Shown here: positions 63,799-64,000 of the stretch, in pieces
Layout of the letters: each line of letters begins with the position of its first letter
Numbering within the stretch: the first letter of the stretch is position 1
Assembly (NCBI RefSeq): GCF_024055795.1
Contig: NZ_JAMXMY010000002.1
Coordinates: forward strand, 372,001 to 436,000
Source of the DNA: Actinoallomurus purpureus
GTDB taxonomy: Bacteria > Actinomycetota > Actinomycetes > Streptosporangiales > Streptosporangiaceae
Direction: 5' to 3'
DNA length: 64,000 nucleotides
The notes under the pieces: model-generated
The model's database searches: none
Told to the model about the DNA's origin: nothing
What the model saw: only the letters and a program-made list of their open reading frames with translations
Translations under genes and position numbers: made by a program

Positions 63799-64000
63799 TC
63801 AGCGGCGGACCATGGGGACGTGGGGGATGCCGTCCTCGACGTACTCGGGGCCGTCGACGACGAAGCCGTACCTCGCGTAGAAGCCCGCGACGTGCGTCTG
63901 CGCGTCGAGCCGGACCGTACGGTCGCCGATGGCCTCCAGTGCGGCCTCCATGAGGCGTCCCGCCAGCCCGCCGCCGCGCGCGTGCGGCGCCGTCACCACC
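63799..64000 (-). CDS. GNAT N-acetyltransferase, C-terminal fragment
   Basis: The N-terminus lies beyond the right edge. The visible part has the acetyl-CoA loop VVTAPHARGGGLAGRLMEAA, RLDAQTHVAGFYARYGFVVD and GIPHVPMVRR, typical of ElaA-like GNAT enzymes. Convergent with vapC across 10 bp. Substrate unknown. Confidence 0.85.
   Translation of the reverse strand, partial: VVTAPHARGGGLAGRLMEAALEAIGDRTVRLDAQTHVAGFYARYGFVVDGPEYVEDGIPHVPMVRR

Overview
The window is about 70% GC with strong third-position GC bias, GTG/TTG starts, ATGA/GTGA stop-start overlaps and a CIRCE-controlled groES-groEL1. It is chromosomal DNA of a filamentous-type actinomycete. The order alr - tsaE - tsaB - rimI - tsaD - groES - groEL1 - sigD/shbA - (anti-sigma) - DUF5319 - guaB - guaB3 - ... 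- cholesterol-oxidase-like GMC gene - guaA is the block known from Mycobacterium and Streptomyces. DUF397/DUF5753 genes, a form II cox locus and a DrrAB-type exporter suggest Streptosporangiales or a relative (inference; no rRNA or tRNA gene is present).

Region by region. 1-1102: a partial MFS exporter divergent from an XRE regulator. 1116-8789: a housekeeping run acpS, nnrDE, alr, an alpha/beta hydrolase, tsaE, a membrane-anchored protein, tsaB, rimI and tsaD (cofactor repair, D-alanine, t6A tRNA modification). 8790-17340: an accessory stretch splitting tsaD from groES, with a DrrAB-like ABC exporter, a DUF4097 protein, a HicB-like DNA-binding protein with helically phased TGACGTCA operators, a phosphotransferase, a long coiled-coil protein, a zinc-ribbon protein and a THUMP-like methyltransferase. 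17359-26237: groES-groEL1, sigma/anti-sigma, guaB, guaB3 and glpD. 26389-36591: phospholipase D-like protein, TetR plus succinate-semialdehyde-type dehydrogenase and GMC oxidase, a PIN toxin-antitoxin pair, a helix-hairpin-helix protein, a DNA-alkylation-repair protein, an M43 protease and guaA. 36685-38310: an IS200/IS605 relic with ruined tnpA but intact-looking tnpB. 38395-46324: AhpC-type peroxiredoxin with two OxyR-like boxes, sigK-rskA, and a form II coxSLM-coxG cluster with two tandem translationally coupled micro-ORFs. 46528-53200: a degraded region with a frameshifted sigma/anti-sigma pair, a GT-C membrane protein whose end is duplicated around an insertion carrying a small peptide gene, and an XRE/DUF397 locus. 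53267-64000: thioesterase, flavin reductase, MptB-like mannosyltransferase, a frameshifted secreted protein, a PspC/histidine kinase/response regulator cluster, carbonic anhydrase, a second PIN toxin-antitoxin pair and a partial acetyltransferase.

The most unusual content lies between genes. One element family has four copies of exactly 79 bp with 11-bp inverted ends (9080, 51533, 54139, 54319). A second hairpin family has three copies with a 28-29 nt loop (8886, 33016, 55472). Several gene 3' ends, including the stop codon, are tandemly duplicated. None of this was tested by database search; family names rest on recognised motifs and gene order.
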